From positions 806,001 to 870,000 of the forward strand of contig NZ_CP008887.1 in the NCBI RefSeq assembly GCF_000769655.1: 64,000 nucleotides of DNA, given 5' to 3'. The DNA comes from Thermococcus eurythermalis. GTDB lineage: Archaea > Methanobacteriota_B > Thermococci > Thermococcales > Thermococcaceae. A program made the position numbers and the translations under genes. Position 1 is the first letter of the stretch. The number at the start of each line of letters is the position of its first letter. Shown here piece after piece: positions 24,157 through 32,615 of the stretch. The notes below the pieces were generated by a model that ran no database searches, was not told the DNA's origin, and worked only from the letters and a program-made list of their open reading frames with translations.

Positions 24157-25813
24157 CGACCCCCGTCTCCAGGAGCATCTTCACGAGCGCCTCAAGCTTT
24201 TCTTTATCCACGGCTCCATATTCCTCTTCGAGCGCCCTGAAGGCCCGTTCCTTTGGTAGCATCTCGGAGAGCATCAGGAGTTCGTGGAGCTGGTTGTAGG
24301 TCTTCCTGTCTTCTGTTAGTTTTCTGAACTCCTCTGCGTTTCCACCTTTCTTTCTGACCAGCCTCTCGTTGAGGATTCCCCTATCTTTCCACTTGAGCCA
24401 GGGTTTGCTCTCGAAGTCGTGGCCGAGCTCGAAGCCGATGAAGGCTGAATCCCTCGCGAGGCCCCTCATCACGAGCTTTTCGCTCTCCTCAGTGTCTACG
24501 TTCATGGCCGTCTCTCCGAGGACTTTCATTGCATAGCCCCTCGCAAAGCGCCTAAGCTTTTCTTTCTCCTCCATTGCAAGCGCAAGAGCAGTTGCTAGGA
24601 CGGCGTTTCCTATTATCGCGATTGACTCTAGGCTTAGCTTCTCAACGGTGTCCCCGCTTGAGTGGTAGAACTTATCGGGCCACGTTATGGGCATCGTGCC
24701 CGGAACTCCGAAGAAGTTGAAGATGTCGTGGTCGCTCCCCATCTCGTAGGGGTAAGCCTTGAAGGGCATCGCGGGGAGGTCGCTTCCTGAAAAGCTCTTT
24801 CCTTTCCGGTTTGTCTGCTCTATGAAGTGCTCCAAGAGGCCGGAAACGATGGAGAAGCGCGATAGCGGTGCCCTGACGAGCATGAGAGTTGACCCGTTCC
24901 TGTCAGAACTGCCAGCTACCATGTCGAGGTTTATGTTGACGTAGAATTCGTCCGGTTTCGCCTTCTCAAAAAAGGCCTGCGTCCCGTGGTACTCTGGAAC
25001 CCACAGGAAGGCAAACCCGAAGCGGAACGAGTCTCTGTATGCCTCATTCAGAATCCTAGCGAGCTCAATCAGCATCGCGCTCCCGCTCGCGTTGTCGTTT
25101 GCTCCGGGCTTGGGGTGACAGATGTGGGCCGAGAGGACTATGTAAGGCGGTTCCCCAACGGTTGCGTATAGCATCGGAAGCTCTTCCTTTCCGGGAGTAT
25201 CGACCTGGGCCGAGAGGCTGACCTCCACGCCGCCCTTAAGGGCTTTGGAAACCAGGTCCCTTGCTATATTCTCGGGCACGGCTAGGGCCGGGATTTTCGC
25301 CCATTCCAAATCCTCTTTCGTGAGGAAGAGGCCAATGTACGGGTAGAACTCTCCCGTTCCCTCACGATAAGCTATGAACGCTTTTGCCCCGGCTTCGTTG
25401 GCCTTCTTATAGGCGTTCCTCCAGTCCCTCCCAATGAGAACGATTTTTCCCTCGGCCTTTTCCCAGTCCTCCTCGCGGAGAATCGGGAGAAGTTCCCCCC
25501 TGGCCTCCCCTGCTGGGGAGTGGGCCATCAGTAAAAGGGGGCTCTCTTCCGTCGTTAGCATCTTTTCTCCATAAGAGAGCTCCCCGTAGACTGGGTTCCA
25601 GGCTAGGGGGGACGCTAGGGTTCCGTGCCAGGTCTCCCCGTCGTAAGAAGAACTTACGATGCGGTTTTCAATTCCTATGGCGTCGGGCTTTTCTTTGAGC
25701 ATCTCAACGCCCTGAACGAGCTCCCTTGAGCCCTGAATCCTGTGGAACTCGGCTATTTCAGAAACTTCCTTGAGAACTTTTTCGGGGTTCAGCCGGACGT
25801 CGGGCATCTTCAT
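24137..25813 (-). CDS. M28-family zinc aminopeptidase-like protein
   Basis: A 558-residue cytoplasmic protein. A PA-type insert (about residues 110-215) lies before the zinc peptidase core. Metal and catalytic residues are visible in order: His in LSAHICHP, Asp in GANDNASG, Glu in VPEYHGTQ, Asp in NLDMVAG and His in GSDHDIFN. A helical C-terminal domain follows. There is no signal peptide. ATG at 25813 follows GGTGGCCTTT; upstream in-frame ATG codons lack a ribosome site. It should remove N-terminal residues from peptides, by family inference. Confidence 0.87.
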   Translation of the reverse strand: MKMPDVRLNPEKVLKEVSEIAEFHRIQGSRELVQGVEMLKEKPDAIGIENRIVSSSYDGETWHGTLASPLAWNPVYGELSYGEKMLTTEESPLLLMAHSPAGEARGELLPILREEDWEKAEGKIVLIGRDWRNAYKKANEAGAKAFIAYREGTGEFYPYIGLFLTKEDLEWAKIPALAVPENIARDLVSKALKGGVEVSLSAQVDTPGKEELPMLYATVGEPPYIVLSAHICHPKPGANDNASGSAMLIELARILNEAYRDSFRFGFAFLWVPEYHGTQAFFEKAKPDEFYVNINLDMVAGSSDRNGSTLMLVRAPLSRFSIVSGLLEHFIEQTNRKGKSFSGSDLPAMPFKAYPYEMGSDHDIFNFFGVPGTMPITWPDKFYHSSGDTVEKLSLESIAIIGNAVLATALALAMEEKEKLRRFARGYAMKVLGETAMNVDTEESEKLVMRGLARDSAFIGFELGHDFESKPWLKWKDRGILNERLVRKKGGNAEEFRKLTEDRKTYNQLHELLMLSEMLPKERAFRALEEEYGAVDKEKLEALVKMLLETGVVNISPS

Positions 25814-25853
25814 AAAGGCCACCATAATAAGACGGGGAAAGAACCTAAAAAGG

Positions 25854-26282
25854 TTAGTCTCCCAGCCGGAGCATCTTTGGTGCCTCAAGGTGCTTTAGAG
25901 TGTCCAAAAGTTCGGGAGGCATTGTCAGCTTCGTGGTCTGAAGGAACTCCACGTACTCGTGCTCGATCTCTGTGCGCTCCTCTGCCTCTACCTCCTCGCT
26001 CTCGATTGGGGCAGCGTGCTCCGGTTTTGACTCGAGATCCTCCGGCTCGAGTTTAACCACAAGACCTTTCTGAAGTTCCTCTGCCCTGTCCCTCTGTCCA
26101 AGCTCTTTGCCCTTTCTGTATGCCTCCTTAACGGCCTCGTAGATTCCGAGATCTTCTGCCTTCTTGTACAGTTCTTCCTTCTTTTCCCTTACCCATCCAG
26201 CCCACTCGCTGTGCCCCTTGAAGCCTATGAAGTATCCGAGCTGGTATGCCTCCTTAAGGAGGGTCTTTTTCCTGTCCGTCAT
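25854..26282 (-). CDS. Uncharacterised acidic protein coupled to KaiC-like ATPase
   Basis: A 142-residue hydrophilic protein. Residues 8-70 form a helical block with repeated Gly-containing turns (AYQLGYFIGFKGHSEW, YRKGKELGQRDRAEEL). A strongly acidic linker (about 80-108) and a C-terminal helical tail end in LEAPKMLRLGD. Its ATG overlaps the stop of the RadA/KaiC-like ATPase gene (26279-26282), so the two are made together and may interact. I do not recognise the family. Confidence 0.7.
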   Translation of the reverse strand: MTDRKKTLLKEAYQLGYFIGFKGHSEWAGWVREKKEELYKKAEDLGIYEAVKEAYRKGKELGQRDRAEELQKGLVVKLEPEDLESKPEHAAPIESEEVEAEERTEIEHEYVEFLQTTKLTMPPELLDTLKHLEAPKMLRLGD

Positions 26283-26992
26283 AGCGGCGCCTCCTGGTAG
26301 ACCCTTATTCCGTCCGTCGTGAAGCGGAGCCTCTTGAGGTTGCTGTCGTGGGGAACACCCCTCATCTTGAGCACTTGCAGGGCCCTAATCATCTGGTAGT
26401 TGCGCATAAAGTGGTGGAGCACTATGACGCCGTCGGCGAGGTAATACTCGTCTGTGTATTTTTCAGAGCTCAGCATCTCCGACAGGAGAATCGTTGTGAC
26501 CTCAAGGGAGCGTAACAGTCTGACGAAGCGACCCAGGGCCTTTTTCTTTCCTGCGGGGTCACTGACGAAGGACTCGAAGAGGCTGAATGAGTCGATAACT
26601 ACCCTCTTGGCTTTTTCGCGCTTGATTATCTCTATGAGAAGTTTGAAGAGCTCTTCCCACGTGAGCTCGCGGTTGGCGCTTAGAAGAATCTCTCCCAGGT
26701 CATAGAAGACTATCCTCTTTGACTGGAAGTGGTCAAGTATCCCAAAATTGTAACGGAGCATGTCCTGGATGATAACTTCCTGTGGCTCAAAGAGCGAGAT
26801 AAACAGCCCCTTCTCGTCGTTCTTTGCACCTTCCACCAGGAACTGTATCCCAAACGTTGTCTTACCGCTTCCAGGGGGGCCTGTGACAAGGTACACCCTG
26901 CCGGGCAGGAATCCCCCTCCAACCATCCCATCGAGTCCGGGAATTCCGGTGGGTATCCTGTCAAGCCCCTTGAGCAGCTCCCCTACATACAT
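26279..26992 (-). CDS. Single-domain KaiC/RAD55-like ATPase
   Basis: A 237-residue RecA-superfamily ATPase with RIPTGIPGLDGMVGGGF, Walker A GPPGSGKT at about 36-43 and a Walker B strand RVVIDSFSLF. The family acts in archaeal signalling or recombination-linked tasks, but no specific role is set. ATG 26992 is chosen because AGGAGGTG lies eight bases ahead of it. The minus-strand TATA CTTTTATACTGG at about 27031-27043 is the probable promoter. It forms an operon with the acidic protein downstream. Confidence 0.87.
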   Translation of the reverse strand: MYVGELLKGLDRIPTGIPGLDGMVGGGFLPGRVYLVTGPPGSGKTTFGIQFLVEGAKNDEKGLFISLFEPQEVIIQDMLRYNFGILDHFQSKRIVFYDLGEILLSANRELTWEELFKLLIEIIKREKAKRVVIDSFSLFESFVSDPAGKKKALGRFVRLLRSLEVTTILLSEMLSSEKYTDEYYLADGVIVLHHFMRNYQMIRALQVLKMRGVPHDSNLKRLRFTTDGIRVYQEAPL

Positions 26993-27059
26993 TTTCTGCA
27001 CACCTCCTTGGAAAATCATAAAGAAAATCCAGTATAAAAGGTTAGTCTTTGTGGGATAT

Positions 27060-28115
27060 TCAACCCCACGTGACGTGCCTGTTGACGGCGAAGCGAACCA
27101 AGAACGATACTCCTATGCCGATTAGATTTGCCAGTAAGTAATGCAGGCCGAGCCACACGAGGGGCACGTAGATTGCCCACTGGACGAGTACACCCGTCAG
27201 CGCCGCGGCGTGGAAGCTTGCGAGCCTCTTCCATAGGGGCTTCCGCTTGAGGTCTCTAAACGTCCACAGGTCGTTCCATATGAAGTTGTTTAGTATCGCC
27301 AGCTCGGTTGCGGGGATGTTTGCGACGTACTTGCTCAGACCAAGGTGAACAAACAGCCAGAGGAAGCCCTCGTTGACGAGAATTCCTGAGAATCCGACTA
27401 TTGAGAACTTCACGAGCCTGTCCAGCTCACCCTCCCAGCGCATGAGGCGGTAGAGGTGCCTCAGGTAGTTGAGCATCGTCTTGCCGCTCAGCTTGCTCTC
27501 GCCCGCCTTCCTCAGGCCGAAGACGAATGGCACTTCAACGACTTTGCGGTAGTTGCCTTTAACCAGGATTTCCATCAGGATTTTAAAGCCGACCGGATTC
27601 AGCTCGGCCCCTTCGACGACTTCCCTCCGCAGGGCGAAGAAACCGCTCACCGGGTCTTTAACGTTCCTTATCTTCGGCAGGGCGATGCGGCCGAGCATTA
27701 TCGCGCCCTTTGAGATTAGCTTCCTGTACCAGTACCAGTTCTTGACCCCTCCACCGGGCACGTACCTGCTCGCTATTGCTATGTCGGCACCTTCCTCAAT
27801 GGCCTTCAGAAGGTTGGGGATGACCTCTGGAGGGTGCTGTAAATCTGCGTCCATCACGACAAAAACGTCGCCGGTTGCTTCCTTGAACCCTCTGATTACA
27901 GCGGAGGAGAGCCCCTTCTTGTCGGTTCGCCTGATTACCTTGACTGGGTACTTATTTGAAAGCTCTTCCGCGAGCTTCCACGTCTCATCTGGAGAGTCGT
28001 CGTCGACGATTATTATCTCGTAGTCGTAGCCTTTGAGTGAGCCCGAAATTCTCTCAAAGAGTTCCGGAAGGTTATCGCGCTCGTTGTAAGTTGGGACGAT
28101 GATGCTGACTCTCAT
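27060..28115 (-). CDS. Dolichol-phosphate mannose synthase (GT2 plus GtrA domain)
   Basis: A 351-residue enzyme with a GT-A catalytic domain at 1-230 (IIVPTYNERDNLPELF, acidic motif Asp89-Ala-Asp91 in VVMDADLQHP, and GLRKAGESKL). A C-terminal GtrA-like domain of four membrane spans covers about 235-350. This architecture matches the Pyrococcus furiosus dolichol-phosphate mannose synthase. It transfers mannose from GDP-mannose to dolichol phosphate on the cytoplasmic face, for protein and lipid glycosylation. ATG 28115 has GTGTGTAATC ahead and no strong ribosome site. Confidence 0.93.
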   Translation of the reverse strand: MRVSIIVPTYNERDNLPELFERISGSLKGYDYEIIIVDDDSPDETWKLAEELSNKYPVKVIRRTDKKGLSSAVIRGFKEATGDVFVVMDADLQHPPEVIPNLLKAIEEGADIAIASRYVPGGGVKNWYWYRKLISKGAIMLGRIALPKIRNVKDPVSGFFALRREVVEGAELNPVGFKILMEILVKGNYRKVVEVPFVFGLRKAGESKLSGKTMLNYLRHLYRLMRWEGELDRLVKFSIVGFSGILVNEGFLWLFVHLGLSKYVANIPATELAILNNFIWNDLWTFRDLKRKPLWKRLASFHAAALTGVLVQWAIYVPLVWLGLHYLLANLIGIGVSFLVRFAVNRHVTWG

Positions 28116-28182
28116 GATTACACACCCTGCCGTAGTAGGCCGTAAACTTTATAAGGCCTGCGAAGTCCTTATGAGCGGGCAT

Positions 28183-28260
<78 letters not shown>

Positions 28261-28329
28261 GTCAAACTTCTGTTTTGAACAGTTCTCGACTTCTGAAGGT
28301 TCTCTGCCGGTGTTTTTTGTGTGGTTACA

Positions 28330-28374
28330 TTTTTCTTTTGAAAGCCTCGCCCTTCAGGGCAGGGAGGAGGTCAG
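28330..28374 (+). mobile_element. Solo right end of a TnpB-type element
   Basis: The stretch has a TTTTTCTTTTGAAAG lead, the hairpin CCTCGCCCTTCAGGGCAGGG and the terminus GAGGAGGTCAG. It matches the right end of the intact element ending at 17853, and matches the solo copy at 60721-60765 over its full length apart from the hairpin. No tnpB is attached. It is either a transposition or deletion scar, or a free-standing guide-RNA unit. The following TTTCAT is shared with the sequence after the intact element. Confidence 0.75.
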
Positions 28375-28453
28375 TTTCATCTAATAGTCCAAAACCTGAA
28401 GGGGTTTAAGCAATTGCCGAAAGACTTATAATTCATTACGAGTAGTCACACGC

Positions 28454-29185
28454 ATGCTGGAGAAAGAGAAAGAAGCGCTCGCTAAAAGAATCGCTGGGGA
28501 GATAACCCTTTCCGCTGACCCTGGAAAGACTATGAGGAAATGGCGCGAGATTTTTGGCATAAGCCAGACCGAACTTGCTGATTACCTCGGCGTCTCATCT
28601 TCTGTCATCAGCGATTATGAGGGCGGAAGGAGGAAGAGCCCCGGCGCCTCGACGATAAGGAAGTTTGTTGAGGCCCTTCTTGAAATAGACGAGAAGCGCG
28701 GCGGGAACGTAATCCGCGCCTTCAGCAAGACGATAGAGGGTGAGCTTCCCACTGATGCGATACTCGACATCAGGGAGTTTGCCCTTCCCGTGACGATAAA
28801 GGACATCGTTGAAGCAGTTAAGGGAGAAGTCGTCGCCAACATGCACCTCCTCGATAGGCGCATATACGGCTACACAGTCGTTGACAGCATACGGGCAATC
28901 CTTGAAATGAGCAGTGAGGAGTTCCTCAAGCTCTACGGCTGGACTACTGAGAGGGCGCTGGTCTTCACCAAGGTAACAACCGGAAGGAGTCCAATGATAG
29001 CCGTCCGCGTCCAGGGCCTCAAGCCTGCAGTCGTCGTCCTCCATGGGGTCAAGAAGCTGGACGAGCTCGCAGTAAAGCTCGCCGAGCGCGAGAGGGTTCC
29101 GCTGGTTGTTTCCAAGGCCGGCAGTGAGACGGAACTCATTATGGGGCTTAGAAAGCTCGTGGAAAAGACCGAAAAGGAGCTTTAG
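28454..29185 (+). CDS. HTH (XRE-type) transcriptional regulator
   Basis: A 243-residue protein with an XRE helix-turn-helix at about 25-70 (FGISQTELADYLGVSSSVIS, then DYEGGRRKSPGAS). A conserved archaeal C-terminal domain follows, ending in a Rossmann-like strand pattern (PAVVVLHGVKKLDELAVKLA and PLVVSKAG). It belongs to a family of archaeal predicted regulators with a possible ligand-binding C terminus. A TATA-like GACTTATAATTC lies at about 28425-28436. ATG at 28454 has no clear ribosome site and is probably leaderless. Confidence 0.87.
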   Translation: MLEKEKEALAKRIAGEITLSADPGKTMRKWREIFGISQTELADYLGVSSSVISDYEGGRRKSPGASTIRKFVEALLEIDEKRGGNVIRAFSKTIEGELPTDAILDIREFALPVTIKDIVEAVKGEVVANMHLLDRRIYGYTVVDSIRAILEMSSEEFLKLYGWTTERALVFTKVTTGRSPMIAVRVQGLKPAVVVLHGVKKLDELAVKLAERERVPLVVSKAGSETELIMGLRKLVEKTEKEL

Positions 29186-29187
29186 GT

Positions 29188-29973
29188 TCACTCCAGCGTT
29201 TTTCTTCTCCAAATTCCTTCCTCGGCAAGCTTAGTTAGCCTGTCCCTTATGTGGATGAGCACGTCGCTCAGCGTCTTCCCGTTGTCGTACTGTTCAACGA
29301 TTTTCATGAGCTCGTCCCTGCTGTAGTCCTTCATCTCCCTTGCCAGCTCCGTCATCCTTGGGTAAGCCCTGACTATGTTGTCCACTATTGTTATGTCGGC
29401 CATTCTCGCGCTCCTTGACAGCGGGTTTAGGTCAACCGTGATGACGAACTTGCCCATCTTCACGAGCGCCTCCGTCCTGTCACCGTCCTCCAGCGGGACG
29501 ACTACGACGTCTGCCTTCCATATGCCGTTCTCATCTACTTTCCCGCGTTCGTGCTCCAGACCGGGAATCCTTTTCGTCGGGTTAATTCCGAGAAGCTCTA
29601 TCTCCGGGCCGTATTTGCGGAGCTCTTCGGCTATCGCTCTAACGCGCTCCTCCGTCCTGTAAAAGAGGTTTATCTCAAGCTTTGCGTTGAGGGCCTTGGC
29701 GAGCTCTATCGTCTCCTTCGGGACGAGTGCAGCGACGTTGCCGTTCACCGAAATGACCGGGTGCTTTGCCAAGAGCAGTTTCGCAACAGCTGCCTTCATA
29801 GCCCTCTCCGCCGGCTCTATCGTCCTCTCCCCGATGAGGTAGTCAAAGGCCTCGCCGCGGCCATGGGCAATGAGGCCGGCCTTTGCGGTCATGCCCTTCC
29901 CCATTCCCTCGATGATCTTCTCCCTGTAGTAGAGGCTCCAGTAGCGCGGGTGGCTTTCGGGTATCTTCACCAT
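29188..29973 (-). CDS. 4-phosphopantoate-beta-alanine ligase (phosphopantothenate synthetase)
   Basis: A 261-residue archaeal phosphopantothenate synthetase. Typical blocks are IPESHPRYWSLYYREKIIEG, KAGLIAHGRGEAFDYLIGE, PVISVNGNVAAL, and NPTKRIPGLEHERG. It joins 4-phosphopantoate to beta-alanine with ATP in the archaeal route to coenzyme A, replacing bacterial PanC/PanK order. ATG 29973 is preceded by CAGGTGATAGAA; the GTG at 29982 is in that site. It converges on the XRE regulator gene with 2 bp between. Confidence 0.93.
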   Translation of the reverse strand: MVKIPESHPRYWSLYYREKIIEGMGKGMTAKAGLIAHGRGEAFDYLIGERTIEPAERAMKAAVAKLLLAKHPVISVNGNVAALVPKETIELAKALNAKLEINLFYRTEERVRAIAEELRKYGPEIELLGINPTKRIPGLEHERGKVDENGIWKADVVVVPLEDGDRTEALVKMGKFVITVDLNPLSRSARMADITIVDNIVRAYPRMTELAREMKDYSRDELMKIVEQYDNGKTLSDVLIHIRDRLTKLAEEGIWRRKTLE

Positions 29974-30281
29974 TTCTATCACCTGATGAGGATTGTGAGA
30001 ACCGGATAAAAAGATTCTCTCAGATTTCTTCCGTTTGAAGCGGCATTGAAGAAAATTGTCTCTCCAGGTGGTTTAAGGCGCTGGTGTAGCCGAATGATAG
30101 TGTACTTTGATGTGTCACCCCAGTATAACATTGCGGAATGTCCCTTTCCTTTCGACGCGCGTGTTAGTCGGACATTTGTTACATTTTTACATTCTTTCTC
30201 CCCATTGACAGTGTAAATCAAATGGCTTACACGAAAAGTTTATAACCTTTGGTGTTATTGTCACTTCGCCATAATAAACGC

Positions 30282-30407
30282 ATGCATAAAATCGAGGTGC
30301 TGGAAATGATTGAGGCAAGGGTTAAGGAAGAAGATGGGAGCGAGGAAACCCTTGCAGAACCCTTTAATAAGGTTGTAGAGATTCTGAAAGAGGTTGGATT
30401 CAACTGA
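30282..30407 (+). CDS. Possible small acidic peptide
   Basis: A TATA box AGTTTATAACC at about 30237-30247 is followed by a short open frame. It can start at ATG 30282 (41 residues, leaderless) or at ATG 30306 (33 residues) after GAGGTGCTGGAA. The peptide contains KEEDGSEETLAEPFNKVVEI and ends ILKEVGFN. Promoter, ribosome site and frame are consistent, but nothing else supports translation. No family is recognised. The rest of 29974-30281 and 30408-30622 shows no gene I can support. Confidence 0.3.
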   Translation: MHKIEVLEMIEARVKEEDGSEETLAEPFNKVVEILKEVGFN

Positions 30408-30622
30408 ACTTCCTTTTCTAAGCATTTTGTGCCCGAAAGGGTTGTGTATGGGTGTGGGCAACTCTAGGCCCAAAAACGTATCTGGAACCCTTCCCTATGG
30501 AATTTACACTGCGAACGAGTTCCGAACTATGATTGGCCCTCACAAGAGAGTGCCTTTTACCAGAGTATGCGGCTGATGGACAGAGTGAAGAAGGCGGTCG
30601 TGATAGGTGCTGGAAACTTTCT

Positions 30623-31093
30623 CTACCACTCCCTTTTTCTTGAGCCGAAGATAAGGCCGTGCTTTATCTGGTCCATGAACTCGCTGTTGATGAAGGTCTT
30701 GGTGAACTCCATAGTCTCCTCAGGGGAGAGCCATTCTACGTCTTCAGGAATACCCTCGACCCACAGGTAGACCAGCTCGTTCCCCTCGCGGGCTATGAGC
30801 AAGGTGCAGATTTTAACGCCAAGCTCCTGCGCGATTTTGACTTCCCTGCAGACGAGGGACGAGAACTTCCCGAGCGGGGCAACTGCAACGAGGTATTCAG
30901 CTTCCTTAATCCTGTCGCTGGTGTCCCTCATGCCGTAGTCTGAGGGGACGAGGACGTTGTTTGAGCCCAGTTTTTCCTCGATAATCTCGAGGATTGCCTT
31001 TTCCGTCTTGGTGTGGTAGAGAAAGGTGGGCTCGGTCAGGTACACGAAGGGCCCGCGGACTTCTTTCTTCTTTCTTTTCAAAAATCCGAGCAT
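30623..31093 (-). CDS. Uncharacterised protein, possible deoxyribosyltransferase-like fold
   Basis: A 156-residue soluble protein with alternating strands and helices: GPFVYLTEPTFLYHTKTEKA, IKEAEYLVAVAPLGKF and CREVKIAQELGVKICTLLIA. The pattern of a first strand with nearby Tyr, a later 'D/E-x-x-V-x-V' strand and an 'E-x-x-x-A' helix recalls nucleoside 2-deoxyribosyltransferase-like folds, but no diagnostic motif is clear. ATG 31093 follows GAGGTGGTCTC. The 5' leader holds a candidate C/D box sRNA. Confidence 0.6.
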   Translation of the reverse strand: MLGFLKRKKKEVRGPFVYLTEPTFLYHTKTEKAILEIIEEKLGSNNVLVPSDYGMRDTSDRIKEAEYLVAVAPLGKFSSLVCREVKIAQELGVKICTLLIAREGNELVYLWVEGIPEDVEWLSPEETMEFTKTFINSEFMDQIKHGLIFGSRKREW

Positions 31094-31097
31094 GAGA

Positions 31098-31165
31098 CCA
31101 CCTCAGGTGGGGATAATGTCATCATCTCGACATCAGGAGGGATGACACTCCTCATCGGTGCATCG
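31098..31165 (-). ncRNA. Candidate C/D box sRNA
   Basis: Read on the minus strand the order is: weak C box (CCGATGA, core at 31152-31156), a 15-base guide, D' box CTGA (31133-31136), a 6-base spacer, a strong C' box GATGATGA (31119-31126), a 12-base guide, then D box CTGA (31103-31106). A TATA-like ACTTTTTAAGGG at about 31187-31197 would start transcription near 31163. The spacing fits archaeal methylation guides. The terminal C box deviates from RTGATGA, and the targets have not been checked. Confidence 0.4.
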
Positions 31166-31265
31166 ACTTGACCTAAGCGCGAGCCCTTAAAAAGTTCTCC
31201 CTAACGTATCTAAAGGCCCCCGAGACAAAACGATTAAGAAGTTTTGGTTCGAATTATAATACACC

Positions 31266-32615
31266 ATGGCGGGAAGAGGGCGTACCCTGATACTGAAGCC
31301 GGTAATCGGGGTGATGCTCATCTTTCTTCTGCTGAGCAACGTAGCCGTTACGTTTCTCCCGATTCCGGATAAAGGAAGCGGGCTCGAAAGGTTCTTCCTT
31401 GCGCCCGTCAAGCTCATTGAGTACCGGCGGAGCAACGCTGGCAACGTGACAAGGCCGTCCTTACCATCGCTGTCTGACCTGTTCGAGGAGCAGGAAAACT
31501 CTTCACAGAGGCCAGGTTACGTGTGGTTTTCACCCGAAGAGCTTGAGAAAGACCTTAACAACGATGTCCTCCGGAGGTATTTAGATGATATCATCAGCAG
31601 AAGCATTGCCTTGATAGAGGGAATGGGCGAGACCCCTACACCGGAGCTTGTGCGGGGAACCGCTTATATGTTGCTTCTTGACAGAGTGAATTACGTTCGT
31701 GATTCTAGGCTTGATCTGCCCTCTTATACTGTAGTGCATGGGGGCAAGTGCTCGGACTGGACACTCGTAAGCTACGCCCTCATGAAACGCATAAACCTCA
31801 TATACAACATCACCGCGGAGTACTTCTTCGTATCCAGCAGGCCCCCGTGTGACATAGGACACGCCTTTCTGGTGGCCCATTATCCCGACGGCCACTGGGA
31901 GCTTTACGACTGGTTTGCGACCTCGTATTTCCATATCTCCTATGGAGAGAGCAAGTTCAAGGTCTTAAGGGCCAATGAGAACACATGGGTGATAGGGTGG
32001 TTCCCGGCCGGTACGGCCAAGGCTGTCCCCTTCTCATCACTTGAGGAAATGCTGAGTGTTTACAGCATGACCGGGGGTTACCTCAGAGACGGCTACTATG
32101 TTGGAGTGTACCAGCTTCCGTCGTTTGAACTAGCATATCAAATGGCTCCATTTAAGGCCTCCGATGAGGCAGGCAGGAAGCTGGAGGAGATATACGCCGA
32201 GATGGAGCGTAGCCCTACCGGAAAGTTCCGGAACAGCTACACGGTCATGATAAAGAAAATGGGCAACGGAAACGCCGAGCTCGTTGATGCGGGTTTCAGA
32301 GACAACATGATATTGCTCCACATTAGACTAATGAACATTTCCTCTCCGGTCGAGCTGATAACTGGGGAGAGAACCACGGCGGTTCTCGTGGATATTGGAG
32401 ATGCGGGCATACAGAAATGGGAGGGCCTTAAGTATTTCGAGGGCTATCCAGCCTATAACTACATTGTTCTCAAGGGGGACGTGTCCGAGATAACAATAGG
32501 CGTGCCATACCAGGATCCAATGTACTACTTCTCGCTGGCCCCCTGGAAGGTTACGCTCAGGGAGTACCTTGGAGGCGATGGTGTCGAAGTGTTGCTTTGG
32601 GAGGGAATCGGATGA
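31266..32615 (+). CDS. Membrane-anchored transglutaminase-like protein
   Basis: A 449-residue protein with one N-terminal membrane anchor (about residues 13-31) and a long extracytoplasmic part. A transglutaminase-like Cys-His-Asp triad is visible: Cys162 in HGGKCSDWTLVSYAL, His199 in DIGHAFLVAHY and Asp215 in WELYDW. In archaea this fold is mostly seen in papain-like peptidases or hydrolases rather than true cross-linkers. The C-terminal 200 residues are beta-rich with no recognised domain. ATG 31266 lies about 11 bases after an AATTATAATAC box, so the message is nearly leaderless. Its stop overlaps the UPF0282 start. Confidence 0.7.
   Translation: MAGRGRTLILKPVIGVMLIFLLLSNVAVTFLPIPDKGSGLERFFLAPVKLIEYRRSNAGNVTRPSLPSLSDLFEEQENSSQRPGYVWFSPEELEKDLNNDVLRRYLDDIISRSIALIEGMGETPTPELVRGTAYMLLLDRVNYVRDSRLDLPSYTVVHGGKCSDWTLVSYALMKRINLIYNITAEYFFVSSRPPCDIGHAFLVAHYPDGHWELYDWFATSYFHISYGESKFKVLRANENTWVIGWFPAGTAKAVPFSSLEEMLSVYSMTGGYLRDGYYVGVYQLPSFELAYQMAPFKASDEAGRKLEEIYAEMERSPTGKFRNSYTVMIKKMGNGNAELVDAGFRDNMILLHIRLMNISSPVELITGERTTAVLVDIGDAGIQKWEGLKYFEGYPAYNYIVLKGDVSEITIGVPYQDPMYYFSLAPWKVTLREYLGGDGVEVLLWEGIG

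Noticed and set aside
29983-30040. Possible C/D box sRNA starting with CTGATGAGG
   Set aside because: A C-like box is present, but no CTGA D box follows at a suitable distance on that strand.
30408-30622. Possible remnant of a transposase C terminus
   Set aside because: The frame around 30447-30576 (GVGNSRPKNVSGTLPYG) is suggestive of a decayed gene, but I could not match it to any motif or find element ends.
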